Assembly: GCA_947044405.1 (NCBI GenBank)
Contig: CAMRHE010000133.1
Coordinates: forward strand, 248,001 to 312,000
Direction: 5' to 3'
DNA: 64,000 nucleotides
From: Leptodactylus fallax
Taxonomy: Eukaryota; Chordata; Amphibia; Anura; Leptodactylidae
The position numbers and the translations under genes were made by a program. Position 1 is the stretch's first letter; every line of letters starts with the position of its first letter. Below are positions 40,491 through 52,920 of this stretch, piece after piece. A model generated the notes under the pieces. It was not told the DNA's origin and did no database searches. It was given only the letters and a program-made list of their open reading frames with translations.

Positions 40491-43400
40491 ATATCACCCA
40501 GCCCTGCAGATAGATAGGTTAGTGTAACCAGAACCAGCATATCACCCAGCCCTGCAGATAGATAGGTTAGTGTAACCAGAACCAGCATATCACCCCAGCC
40601 TGCAGATAGATAGGTTAGTGTCACCAGAACCCAACATATCACCACAGCCTGCAGATAGATAGGTTAGTGTCACCAGAACCAGCATATCACCCCAGCTATG
40701 CAGATAGATAGGTTAGTGTCACCAGAACCAGCATATCACCCCAGCCCTGCACATAGATAGGTTAGTGTCACCAGAACAGCATATCACCCCAGCCCTGCAG
40801 ATAGATAGGTTAGTGTCACCAGAACCAGCATATCACCCCAGCCCTGCAGATAGATAGGTTAGTGTCACCAGAACCCAAAATATCACCCCAGCCTGCAGAT
40901 AGATAGGTTAGTGTCACCAGAACCAGCATATCACCCCAGCTATGCAGATAGATAGGTTAGTGTCACCAGAACCAGCATATCACCCCAGCCCTGCAGATAG
41001 ATAGGTTAGTGTCACCAGAACCAGCATATCACCCCAGCCCTGCAGATAGATAGGTTAGTGTCACCAGAACCCAACATATCACCCCAGCCTGCAGATAGAT
41101 AGGTTAGTGTCACCAGAACCAGCATATCACCCCAGCTATGCAGATAGATAGGTTAGTGTCACCAGAACCAGCATATCACCCCAGCCCTGCAGATAGATAG
41201 GTTAGTGTCACCAGAACCAGCATATCACCCCAGCCCTGCAGATAGATAGGTTAGTGTCACCAGAACCCAACATATCACCCCAGCCTGCAGATAGATAGGT
41301 TAGTGTCACCAGAACCAGCATATCACCCCAGCCCTGCAGATAGATAGGTTAGTGTCACCAGAACCAGCATATCAACCCATCCCCACAGATAGATAGGTTA
41401 CTGTCACCAGAACCAGCATATCACCCCAGCCCTGCAGATAGATAGGTTAGTGTCACCAGAACCAGCATATCACCCCAGCCCTGCAGATAGATAGGTTAGT
41501 GTCACCAGAACCCAACATATCACCCCAGCCTGCAGATAGATAGGTTAGTGTCACCAGAACCAGCATATCACCCCAGCTATGCAGATAGATAGGTTAGTGT
41601 CACCAGAACCAGCATATCACCCCAGCCCTGCAGATAGATAGGTTAGTGTCACCAGAACCAGCATATCACCCCAGCCCTGCAGATAGATAGGTTAGTGTCA
41701 CCAGAACCCAACATATCACCCCAGCCTGCAGATAGATAGGTTAGTGTCACCAGAACCAGCATATCACCCCAGCTATGCAGATAGATAGGTTAGTGTCACC
41801 AGAACCAGCATATCACCCCAGCCCTGCAGATAGATAGGTTAGTGTCACCAGAACCAGCATATCAACCCAGCCCCACAGATAGATAGGTTACTGTCACCAG
41901 AACCAGCATATCACCCCAGCCCTGCAGATAGATAGGTTACTGTCACCAGAACCAGCATATCACCCCAGCCCTGTAGATAGATATATTAGTGTCACCAGAA
42001 CCAACATATCAGCCCAGCCCTGCAGATAGATAGGTTAGTGTCACCAGAACCAGCATATCACCCCAGCCCTGCAGATAGATAGGTTAGTGTCACCAGAACC
42101 AGCATATCACCCCAGCTCTGCAGATAGATAGGTTAGTGTCACCAGAACCAGCATATCACCCCAGCCTGCAGATAGATAGGTTAGTGTCACCAGAACCAGC
42201 ATATCACCCCAGCCCTGCAGATAGATAGGTTAGTGTCACCAGAACCAGCATATCACCCCAGCCCTGCAGATAGATAGGTTAGTGTTACCAGAACCAGCAT
42301 ATCACCCCAGCCCTGCAGATAGATAGGTTAGTGTCACCAGAACCAGCATATCACCCCAGCCCTGCAGATAGATAGGTTAGTGTCACCAGAACCAGCATAT
42401 CACCCCAGCCCTGCAGATAGATAGGTTAGTGTCACCAGAACCAGCATATCACCCCAGCCCTGCAGATAGATAGGTTAGTGTCACCAGAACCAGCATATCA
42501 CCCCAGCCCTGCAGATAGATAGGTTAGTGTCACCAGAACCAGCATATCACCCCAGCTATGCAGATAGATAGGTTAGTGTCACCAGAACCAGCATATCACC
42601 CCAGCCCTGCAGATAGATAGGTTAGTGTCACCAGAACCAGCATATCACCCCAGCTATGCAGATAGATAGGTTAGTGTCACCAGAACCAGCATATCACCCC
42701 AGCCCTGCAGATAGATAGGTTAGTGTCACCAGAACCAGCATATCAACCCAGCCCTGCAGATAGATAGGTTACTGTCACCAGAACCAGCATATCACCCCAG
42801 CCCTGTAGATAGATATATTAGTGTCACCAGAACCAACATATCAGCCCAGCCCTGCAGATAGATAGGTTAGTGTCACCAGAACCAGCATATCACCCCAGCC
42901 CTGCAGATAGATAGGTTAGTGTCACCAGAACCAGCATATCACCCCAGCTCTGCAGATAGATAGGTTAGTGTCACCAGAACCAGCATATCACCCCAGCCCT
43001 GCAGATAGATAGGTTAGTGTCACCAGAACCCAACATATCACCCCAGCCTGCAGATAGATAGGTTAGTGTCACCAGAACCAGCATATCACCCCAGCTATGC
43101 AGATAGATAGGTTAGTGTCACCAGAACCAGCATATCACCCCAGCCCTGCAGATAGATAGGTTAGTGTCACCAGAACCAGCATATCACCCCAGCCCTGCAG
43201 ATAGATAGGTTAGTGTCACCAGAACCCAACATATCACCCCAGCCTGCAGATAGATAGGTTAGTGTCACCAGAACCAGCATATCACCCCAGCTATGCAGAT
43301 AGATAGGTTAGTGTCACCAGAACCAGCATATCACCCCAGCCCTGCAGATAGATAGGTTAGTGTCACCAGAACCAGCATATCAACCCAGCCCCACAGATAG

Positions 43401-43510
43401 ATAGGTTACTGTCACCAGAACCAGCATATCACCCCAGCCCTGCAGATAGATAGGTTACTGTCACCAGAACCAGCATACCACCCCAGCCCTGCAGATAGAT
43501 AGGTTAAGGT
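40491..43510. repeat. 49-bp minisatellite with four-unit higher-order repeat (3 kb)
   Basis: About 61 units of a 48-49 bp motif: CAGATAGATAGGTTAGTGTC, ACCAGAACCAGCATATCACC, CCAGCCCTG. Variants cycle in order: an AGCTATG unit, two AGCCCTG units, then a unit with ACCCAACATATC and AGCCTG. This gives a higher-order period of about 195 bp in several stretches (for example 40870-41290 and 41450-41770). Larger segments are also repeated (near 41860-42120 and 42740-42960). Confidence 0.93.
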
Positions 43511-43566
43511 CACATCTATCTGGAGGGCTAGGGTGATATGCTGGGTTCTGTTGATACTCTCTTTAA
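43511..43566. repeat. inverted minisatellite unit and TTAA end to the right of the array
   Basis: GGGCTAGGGTGATATGCTGG is the reverse complement of the unit core, followed by TTCTGTTGATACTCTCTTTAA. This looks like the right arm of a TTAA-type MITE whose left arm was amplified into the array. Confidence 0.55.
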
Positions 43567-44379
43567 CATTAAACCAGCCTTGCTGATCATCACTTCTGTT
43601 GACAAGCGGAGAAAAAAAAAACTATAAAAATTGCCAGTGTGAATGTGACCAAGCAGTTACTTCCCTCCAAAAAAAAAAACTTAGGCACTAGTAATAAATT
43701 TCTATTGATTCCTTTGCTTCTAGAATTTGTCAGTTCTTGAGGTACCCTGCTTGTTGATGGTTTCCATATAGCAAAAGTTGATTGGCTAGATTCATAAATG
43801 CTGTAGAATGTCCTGACCAGAGTATATACAGCAGGATTATTACTCAGCTGAGACTTAAGGATCTCTAGTTCATGTCATCATCTTGTTATAGCACCATATC
43901 TACTATTCAAGGATTCCCTTATGGCCATCTATATACTGCTGAGTGATTTATTTATTTATTTATTTTTTAAAAATTTTATCCAATTACTATAATATTCTCT
44001 TAGCCACTCATTTCCATAAGGGCTGGCTTTACAGGGACGCAGTGTGAACAGATGCCCAGTGCCCCAATTTTCTTGGTGGTCTCCAAAGGCAAAAACTCCA
44101 GCGTCAAACTGGAACCACCCGGTATTATTTAACAGGGCATGGTGGTGTCTTCTTGAAGTTATTTGTGGGAACTACATGGCAATATTATATTGCCTCTGTA
44201 AGGGAGCATTATTTGGATTCTGAGGTTGCTTGGGCACTGTATAGTATAGGGGAATTATATGGACTGTATATGGCAGTATAGTCTTGGCACTGTATGGTGT
44301 CTAAAATGGCATTAGGTGGTGCCCTATTTTGCTTGTGGTCCATAGCAATATTACAGTACTCAGAGGTACATTTGTCCTT
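43567..44379 (+). other. MAML2 intron 1, unassigned
   Basis: No exon. A/T-rich low-complexity tract near 43950 (TTTATTTATTTATTTATTTT). Confidence 0.45.
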
Positions 44380-45140
44380 AACGTAACCCACACACTGGTG
44401 TGGGGGCCCTGGAGATTACAGGGGCCCCGCAGATATGGATTGCTTCATGGCTTTTTTTTTTTAAATCAGCCGCTGACTATTGGATTATTCTAAAAGGTAG
44501 CGGTCAATATGTTACTCTCTTATCACCTCCAGGGGGCCCCACCAATACGTCAGGACGTTGAAGAATGATAGGTTGTAATGTCCGGATGTTCATTAGCATC
44601 AGGACACAATGTGCAGTGCCCCCTGGAGTCCGAAACAGAGCGGGCCTGGGAAAGATTGGGGATGAGTGATTAAAGCATCTATTGGATTAATCCAATAGTG
44701 TGGGGTCAATATGTATGGGGGCCAAAAAAAAAGGGGCAATATGTTTGGGGCCAAAAATAGGGGCAATGTACCGTGTGGGGGCCAAAAAAGGGGGCAATAT
44801 ACTGTGTGTGGGGTAATATATTGTGTAGGGATCAAAAAGGGAGGGATATACTGTATGGAGGCCAGTAAAGGGGGTAATACACTGTGAGCTCTAATAAAGG
44901 GGGCAATATATTGTATGGGAGCTAGTAAACAGGGCAATATACTGTATGGAGGACAGTAAAGGGGGCAGTATACTGTTTGGGGGACAGTAAGGGGGTGTTA
45001 TACTGTGTGGAGCCAATGAAGGGGGATTTTTTTCACCTGCAAATCGGTGACACTCCCAGTAATGAGGGGGTGTGGTCTAAAAATTTTGATTAGGGGGCCC
45101 TTGGACATAATTTTGCTTGTGGCCCTCAAAATGACACATC
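44380..45140. repeat. hAT-like repeat with short GGGGCCA-type tandem units
   Basis: It contains a region like other hAT derivatives here (GGTGTGGGGGCCCTGGAGAT at the left) and about eight degenerate units of roughly 30 bp at 44695-45020 (GGGGGCAATATACTGTGTG). No clean terminal repeats or target duplication were found. Confidence 0.45.
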
Positions 45141-46139
45141 TGCCCCTTATAGTAGTTAGTATTGGTAAAATAAACATCTCTTCTGCCTTTCCTAGGTCGA
45201 TGGCCACGTCCCTTGCACACCCTCAACACACTTATTTTTGGGAAAATGGAGAGGATGGTGCAAAAAAACAAAAAGTTGCAATTTTTATGTCCAAAGACCC
45301 AGTTTTCTCAAAAACATTGTGTCGTTTTATGCCTTGTACGCCAGAAAACTGGTGTACAAGACCTAGTAAATCTGCCCCATTCACACTACGGTCATGGCTT
45401 ACATTCAGATCCCGACGGACCCCGTAGTAGAATAGTGTCCATTGGGTCTCTATCTTTTGTCTCTCTGCTGAAGAGCACACTGTGGTCAATGTGAACAGAG
45501 CCTAAATTGTGCTCAGAGTAGTTGTCACTCTCCACTTTCCTACCCCTGACTCTTCGGGGGCAGCTTTGACAAAGTGCATATGGCTCAGCAGGTGGCGACA
45601 CTGAGAATGAAAGAAAGTTCCTTCCAGGGGGAAAAAATTCTGAATTTTGTGCTCCGTCCTGGGCATGATGGGAGTGATTCTGAATCTAAAAATAGTTCTT
45701 AACAAAATCTATTTTTGATAATGTCGTGCCCGTGTCATTTAGGGGCGATGATTACTGTGTCAGTAATGGTAAGGAGTTTGTCCATGATTGCTTTTCTCTT
45801 GAAACAGCACCACACCTGTCCATAGGTTGAGTCTGGTATTGCAAGTCAGCTTAAAGGGCTTGTCCTTTTTTATGGCCTATCCTCAGGATTGATAGGAGGC
45901 CGACACCCGGCCCCTGGCCTGATCATCTGTACGGAGTCTCTTCCGGTGCTCGTCCTGAACATAATGCAGGCCCGGAAGCAGAAAGCTACGTCTGTTGTCT
46001 AGCGGAAGCGGCTCTCTACAGAGGTCCCATCCCCCTATCAATTATATTTTTATGGCCCTTTAATTACAGTGATTGGGTCTGGGCTGCAGTACCACTCACC
46101 ACCTGTGGACAGGTGTGGCGCTGTTTCTGAAAGAAAGCA
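45141..46139 (+). other. MAML2 intron 1, mixed repeats
   Basis: 45255-45400 carries the CCAGAAAACTGGTGTACAAG repeat type seen also at 26.55 and 50.69 kb. 45850-46000 is part of a CTTAAAGGGCTTGTCC MITE. No exon. Confidence 0.45.
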
Positions 46140-46500
46140 GCCATGCTTTTCTAATCTTGTGCAACCCCTCTTTAATGTAATTCAGGGCTGTATTTGCTTT
46201 TTCATTGAGGTAACTTTTGTTTTTTTTGTGCTGTTTTGGTAAACATGGCATCTTGGGAACAAAGTCTCGCGTGTTCCTCTGTGATTCATTTGGGCTGTTC
46301 TTAAGCTCATGATGAAAAACGTAATAATGCAAAGTGATGTGGTGATGACTGATTCTCCGCACTGGTTTTCCGATGAGCTCACAGGGGACGGAGCTGTCAC
46401 GTCCATGATAGACACGATGCCGGCATGGTCGCACTTGTGAGCAGAGCCTTGATCTCCAGAAATGTATTCATAGATCATGACTCATCACTTGCTAGAAATT
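46140..46500. other. unique-looking intronic sequence, candidate conserved element
   Basis: This part of MAML2 intron 1 lacks repeat features and contains several motif-like sites: GTAAACA (Fox type) near 46239 and ATGACTCATC (AP-1 type) near 46479. This is suggestive only, as conservation cannot be tested here. Overlapping minus-strand frames show no recognised domain. Confidence 0.25.
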
Positions 46501-47034
46501 ATAATTTTTACTTTTACTAAAGTGCAGCGCCACTTTATAAGCAAAGTCCTTCAATGGTTCTCCGGAAGGACTTCACTGGAAAGCCCCTTATCTATTACCT
46601 TCTTAAGGATTTCTTAGTAAATGGGTGAGGGAGAAAAGGAGGGAGAACTCTCATCAATAAGCCAAAGTGAAAAGTTCCTACAAAGATCATTTCTCTCTTT
46701 GGAGGACCCAACGTGTCCGTCTATTAGATGGACAACTCTTTCGTTTTAGTGGACACCGTGTAGTACCTCATTACTCCTGTGGTGGCACTGCAGGGGAAAT
46801 TAACACTTCCTGATGGACTCCCCCTGCAGGTCACACCAGATCTCATAAACACAAAAATTGTGCCTAGAGAAGTAGGTTAGTCGCAAGCCTAGTCTTGATT
46901 TCTAAGTCCAATTCCAGGACCTTTTGTATGGGAGGAAGAAACCTTATTAGCTGCTCAGCTGTTGTAAATGGGAGGATTTTCTCAGACTAAAAGCCTCAAT
47001 AGTATTTTTTCCTTACATGCATAAGGTGGTGGTA

Positions 47035-47335
47035 TAAAGGAGTTATCCTTAGGATATTCTTAGAATATGTCATCAATATTAGATGTGTGAGGCTCTGACC
47101 ACTGAGACCCCCGTAGATCATCTGCTCCAAGACATGTCAGTCCCATTGAAGTCTATGGGGTGGCGCTGCTACAGTTTGTATGGCGAGTGAGCAGTGCAGC
47201 TCCCACCATGTAAACATTACCAGGAGCTGAGGTAGCTGATCAGCGGAGGTCCTGGGTGTCGGACCCTCGCACATCTAAAATTGATGATCTACCCTATGGA
47301 TCGGCCATCAGTATTAGAAAGTGGACATTAAATAA
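47035..47335. mobile_element. palindromic MITE, decayed
   Basis: Inverted arms around ATGTCATCAATATTAGATGT (47068) and ACATCTAAAATTGATGATCT (47271). It ends near TATAAAGGAGTTATCC, a degraded TTAAAGG-type end. Confidence 0.55.
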
Positions 47336-48223
47336 TCCATTATTAAATAATAGATATATTGTATTATCGCTGTAACCGTAACAACCCGTACAATACAGTG
47401 AGCACAAAATTTATATTGACCTCTGAATGGCCTAAATAAAAATGGCGCAATTGCCATTTGCATTTCTAGGCCAGATCCATAAAAAAGTATCATTTTGGTA
47501 TTGAGAATCGCAATACTACATTTGGTATCAGAATCAAAATGGAAATTCTGATATCGTGACAACCTTAGGTGTTGGGCTCTTCGTTCTTGTGACCAGGTAA
47601 GATCCTTGTGATCTCCACTGTTCGGCAAGTGGTGACATATCGTAGCGGTTTGTCATCACAAAGAATATTAGGCGGTGGCGGGGGTTTGTGTAAGTATAAA
47701 TAGTCCGAGCCGGGAAATAGTTATAGTAGAATACCTGATGGTTAGCTCGTACAGGGAGCTTAGCCGTCTTTCTCAGGCTGTCAACATGGGATTATTAAGT
47801 AATGCTAATGCGGGTATTAGTATTGTCACTAGAAATGTTTGGTTTTGGATTAGTTACATTTCTTAGCTCATAATATCTCAATGCTTTGTCTAGTACAGCC
47901 CCCTCCCCCAGGCAATAAACCAACAGTATTCCAAGCAATGGATCTGCAGAATGGTGGTCCTATTCCCCTGTCGAGCATTGAGCGATTTCCAGCAGTGAAT
48001 GGAGTGGCTACACATGAATGATCAGCTGCTCCGATCATTTGGGGTAGTAGAGACCCCTGTTTTCATGAGCAGTTGGGGTCCCAACAGTTGCATCCCCTAT
48101 CAATCTAGACTAACTTCTAGGTTAATAGCTAGATAACGTAATATTCCTTTGCTTAGATCAACTTTAGAGAGGGACTGTTGTACCGAGAGCTTGTCTATTG
48201 TATTTTGCACAGAATGGCATCTA
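47336..48223 (+). other. MAML2 intron 1, unassigned
   Basis: No exon or clear repeat was recognised. Confidence 0.4.
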
Positions 48224-49853
48224 CAGTACAGACCAAAAGTTTGGACACACCTTCTCATTCCAAGAGTTTTCTGTATTTTCATGACTATAAAAATTGTAGA
48301 TTCACACTGAAGGCATCAAAACTATGAATTAACACATGTGGAATTATATACTTAACAAAAAAGTGTGAAACAACTGAAAATATGTCTTATATTCTAGGTT
48401 CTTCAAAGTAGCCACCTTTTGCTTTGATTACTGCTTTGCACACTCTTGGCATTCTCTTGATGAGCTTCAAGAGGTAGTCACCTGAAATGGTCTTCCAACA
48501 GTCTTGAAGGAGTTCCCAGAGATGCTTAGCACTTGTTGGCCCTTTTGCCTTCACTCTGCAGTCCAGCTCACCCCAAACCATCTCCATTGGGTTCAGGTCT
48601 GGTGACTGTGGAGGCCAGGTCATCTGGCGTAGCACCCCATCACTCTTCTTCTTGGTCAAATAGCCCTTACACAGTCTGGAGGTGTGTTTGGGGTCATTGT
48701 CCTGTTGAAAAATAAATGAAGGTCCAACTAAACGCAAACTGGATGGAATAGCACGCCGCTGCAAGATGCTGTGGTAACCATGCTGGTTCAGTATTCCTTC
48801 AATTTTGAATAAATCCCCAACAGTGTCACCAGCAAAGCACCGCCACACCATCACACCTCCTCCTCCATGCTTCACGGTGGGAACCAGGCATGTAGAGTCC
48901 ATTCGTTCACCTTTTCTGCGTCACACAAAGACACGGTGGTTGGAACCAAAGATCTCAAATTTGGACTCATCAGACCAAAGCACAGATTTCCACAGGCCTA
49001 ATGTCCATTCCTTGTGTTCTTTAGCCCAAACAAGTCTCTTCTGCTTGTTGCCTGTCCTTAGCAGTGGTTTCCTAGCAGCTATTTTACCATGAAGGCCTGC
49101 TGCACACAGTCTCCTCTTAACAGTTGTTGTAGAGATGTGTCTGCTGCTAGAACTCTGTGTGGCATTGACCTGGTCTCTAATCTGAGCTGCTGTTAACCTG
49201 CGATTTCTGAGGCTGGTGACTCGGATGAACTTATCCTCCGCAGCAGAGGTGACTCTTGGTCTTCCTTTTCTGGGGCAGTCCTCATGTGAGGCAGTTTCTT
49301 TGTAGCGCTTGATGGTTTTGGCCACTGCACTTGGGCACACTTTCAAAGTTTTCCCAATTTTTCGGACTGACTGACCTTCATTTCTTAAAGTAATGATAGC
49401 CACTCGTTTTTCTTTACTTAGCTGCTTTTTTCTTGCCATAATACAAATTCTAACACTCCATTCAGTCGGACTATCAGCTGTGTATCCACCTGACTTCTGA
49501 ACAACACAACTGATGGTCCCAACCCCATTTATAAGGCAAGAAATCCCACTTATTAAACCTGACAGGGCACACCTGTGAAGTGAAAACCATTTCAGGTGAC
49601 TACCTCTTGAAGCTCATCAAGAGAATGCCAAGAGTGTGCAAAGCAGTAATCCAAGCAAAAGGTGGCTACTTTGAAGAACCTAGAATATAAGACATATTTT
49701 CAGTTGTTTCACACTTTTTTGTTAAGTATATAATTCCACATGTGTTAATTCATAGTTTTGATGCCGTCAGTGTGAATCTACAATTTTTATAGTCATGAAA
49801 ATACAGAAAACTCTTGGAATGAGAAGGTGTGTCCAAACTTTTGGTCTGTACTG
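48224..49853 (-). mobile_element. Tc1-like transposon, DD38E-type, with very long terminal inverted repeats
   Basis: TA occurs at 48222-48223 and 49854-49855. Ends start CAGTACAGACCAAAAGTTTG. The inverted repeats extend about 268 bp (48224-48491 and 49586-49853) and include the last 30 or so codons of the transposase, so a duplicate of that coding tail lies inverted at the far end. Length 1630 bp. Confidence 0.93.
48387..49439 (-). pseudogene. DD38E-type transposase with a single in-frame stop
   Basis: It starts MARKKQLSKEKRVAIITLRN (49439). HTH, KGRPR linker, then LWSDESKFEIF (D157). Codon 173 is TGA where CGA (Arg) would fit the R-R-K run that follows; this could be a C-to-T change. The same frame continues to the end (stop at 48387-48389): GGGGVMVWRCF (the usual Gly is Arg), QQDNDPKHTS and PDLNPMEMVW, with 38 residues between Asp and Glu. 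That spacing matches the DD38E Intruder lineage. Without the stop the product would be 350 codons, otherwise complete. Confidence 0.88.
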
Positions 49854-50078
49854 TAGCTGCTTGCTATGTAGTAGAATACATGAAAATTACTGAAGCCAAA
49901 CACAGCTACATTATACTTTAGCATAAAATGTATACAATTCAATAGAAAATAATTCAGCGGTGTCCATAGCATTGAAATAGTCTAAAGTCTTTAAGACTTT
50001 GCCAGTCGGCTTCCGCAGCAACTTAGGGGGTGCACACTCCTTCGTTCAGCACCTATTAAACTCAATGGGGGAGATTTA

Positions 50079-50551
50079 TTAAAGGGAGTCTATCACGTCC
50101 TCCAAGGATACTCAGCTGTCAACACAGCATTATAGAGCACTTTACAATGGTAAACATCATACCTCTGTTATGTAGGTCACTTTTGTAGATTTGGAAAAAA
50201 ACTACTTTGAAGTCTCATGCAAATGAGGCACTTGGTGCACTGTGGAGCACTGCTCTTGCTGCACAGACCCCTACCATCTCCTGTATACACCACCCCTTGC
50301 AGTGGGAGTTGATCCTCCTACTGATATGACATCAGCCATCTTTCCAAAGCAGCAAGAGCAGTGCTCCCAGACCAGATGTCCCACCTCCAGTGCACCAATT
50401 GCTTAATTTGCACAAGTCTTCAAAGTTTTATTTCTCCAAATCTACAAAAGTGACCTACATAGCAGAGGTAAGTTGTTTATCAGTGTAATGTGCTGTATAA
50501 CATGGTGGTGGAAGTTTTCTATGCTTGGGGGAGGTGAAAAACTCCCTTTAA
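50079..50551. mobile_element. TTAA-flanked palindromic MITE
   Basis: TTAA occurs at 50079-50082 and 50548-50551. Ends are TTAAAGGGAGT and ACTCCCTTTAA. Long arms pair TAGGTCACTTTTGTAGATTT with AAATCTACAAAAGTGACCTA. It is related in layout to 31606-32058. Confidence 0.85.
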
Positions 50552-51235
50552 AAATGGCGTTTTTTGGTCTTGATTTGTCACTACAGGGTGCACTTACTGT
50601 ATGACAAGGTGCACGCTGCATTATAAATAAAGTGCAGAATTCAGCAGACTGTGTCCTTAGCTGGTGTAAATTTCTGTCAACATTTATGCCAGAAAACTGG
50701 TATAGATGATGGTAAATCTGCCGGGGCCAGTGGCCCTGTCAATACCACATCCAAGATAATGGTCATGGTGGTGTAAAACACCATTTGAGCAATTTTTATT
50801 ACAGTCATTTTTATTACTTTTATTAAAAAATGGCTGTAAATTGTGCAGCGGTTCGTCCTACGGATCCATAAAAAATACAGCCGTGTGCATGGGGCCATAG
50901 AAATGAATGGGTTCTGATTCCTGCTCCAACTTCATAAATGGCCATGGTCATGGTACAACTACGGTCATGTACATGAAGCCTAATAGTTGCACGCAGAGGC
51001 AGGCTCTTTAGCCTGCCTCTAATCTCCCTGTCATAAATACAGCTGTGTAAAGTGATTTATACATCTCTTCTAAAGATCGCTATCAGCAGCTTATCTATCC
51101 CAGCCCTGCTTTTCATTATGTAGTTGATGGATAGAAAGAGATGTGCCCTGTAGAGAGAGAGAATCTGTGCTAACAAGGTGTGCTAGTTAGGGATAGCTAA
51201 ATACATGTTATCTAAGATGTAAATCGCCTAACATA
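50552..51235 (+). other. MAML2 intron 1, palindromic host repeat
   Basis: 50990-51230 and 51625-51790 contain paired segments (GCAGAGGCAGGCTC against GACCCTGCCTCTGCAG) around the Tc1-type MITE at 51236, so that MITE appears to have inserted into another palindromic repeat. Confidence 0.45.
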
Positions 51236-51609
51236 CAGGCACATCTCAATAAATTAGAATATCTTTGAAACATTCATTCATTTCAGTGATTCAGTAGTAC
51301 AATCCATAATCAGCGTCTTCCATGATTGTGTGTCCTACTGAACCAGACTGAGTGACCATTTAAAGGCTTAGGAAACCTTGGCAGGTGACACTGAATTTAC
51401 AATACTGAACTGAACTTACAATATTCTAATTTTCTTAGATTTGGGTTTTCATTACCTGTAATCCATAATCAACATTTACAGAAATAAAACACTTGAAATA
51501 GAAGACTCTGTGTGTAAAGAATCTAGAAAATATAGGAGGTCACTTTTTAATTTAATTACTGAAAGAAAGAAACGTTTCAAAGATATTCTAATTTATCGAG
51601 ATGCACCCG
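51236..51609. mobile_element. Tc1/mariner-type MITE
   Basis: TA occurs at 51234-51235 and 51610-51611. Inverted ends: CAGGCACATCTCAATAAATT and AATTTATCGAGATGCACCCG. The inner arms AGAATATCTTTGAAAC and GTTTCAAAGATATTCT are exact complements. 374 bp, without a transposase. Confidence 0.88.
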
Positions 51610-51611
51610 TA

Positions 51612-52549
51612 CATGTATATACAGCAGGGAGAGCAGAGGCGGGTTACAGACCCTGCCTCTGCAGTTTATACTAGCCATCCTTAGTCTTGATAGTATTTGC
51701 TATACAGACTGAATACGGGTTTTCCTTAGCAACACTCAGATTGTTGCTAAAGAGAAACTTTAGAGACAGTTTTTTCAATAAAAGCAATAAAATTCTTTAA
51801 TAAAATATATTTAAAAAATGTCCCAAGCAAAAAAATACCTGAAATGACAGTTAGGCTACATTCACACAACAGAGTGATGTCCGTTTTTTAAAGGACATCA
51901 CGCAGCACCATTGAATTCAATGTCGGTGAATGGGGGCTATTCACATGACCGTTATTTTGACTGCCACTAAACTGTCCTATTTTTGGTCATTCTCACAGAT
52001 CACTCCATACACAGAAATGTATGGGGGATCCATGAAAATTGGTGCCGATCGGGTGCAGGACAACCGTGAAAAATGGATGTTTTTTCACAGCCACTTTGCA
52101 CCTCGGTCATGAGAATCTAGTCTTACACTTTATGTACTAAAATGATTTCTGCCTGCAGCTACCAATAGGCGGAGCCTTATCCCATACTATGTTATTGAGT
52201 TCAATATATATAAGTACACAGTAAGCTCTTCAGCACCACCTTATGGTTACTGCAGGCAAACAGAATTTTATCATTTAACCATCACAGTGTATTATGTGTG
52301 AACTTCACAGCAGTGACCAGGCACAGAGCACACCCTGCACGTGTGAATGCAGTGCCATGCTGCAAAGCATCATGGGTCCACAAACTTGTCATTTTCAAAG
52401 ATCTTTACATCTACGATTTTCCTACTACCTCTGCTTTATGTCATGTGCTCGGGTGGAGTCTTTATCCTGACACTCTCCTAGTAATGAGATGAAAGGGGGC
52501 CAAGTGTGACTCACGAGCAGCCATATATGTCACCTACACTGGAGAACCT
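51612..52549 (+). other. MAML2 intron 1, unassigned
   Basis: No exon. It includes the right half of the palindromic repeat mentioned at 50.99 kb and otherwise nothing recognised. Confidence 0.4.
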
Positions 52550-52920
52550 CTTACTTAATACTGATTTATTTTCTTTAAATAGTCTTGGACCTTAATGGCA
52601 AAGAAACGTCAGTCAGCCCTCATCCAGGATCGCCCCGAATATTTACAGAACACCTCTTCCTGCAATTAACAGAGGTGTGACGTGTGACCCACCCATATTC
52701 ATTAGTGCCGCGCGGCACCTGCGGCCTTGCCACTCTAGGCGACGAGGAACACATATCTGGACGCCATTAAAAGAGACAGTGTCATTTTTTCTGCTCATTC
52801 TGAATAGGTGTTAGTCTTCATAAATTGTAATTAAAATAGATTTTAATTACCTGTTGCATATTAAGCAATCAGAATCTTCACATCTAATTGCAGTCTGCTG
52901 CAGGAAATTACGAGGGGCTC
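52550..52920. other. unique-looking intronic sequence, candidate regulatory element
   Basis: Free of the repeat motifs found elsewhere. It has a small GC-rich core (GCCGCGCGGCACCTGCGGCC, containing the E-box CACCTG) near 52710-52730 and homeobox-like TAATTA/ATTAAAAT sites near 52830-52850. Conservation must be tested; function is inferred only from appearance. Confidence 0.25.
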
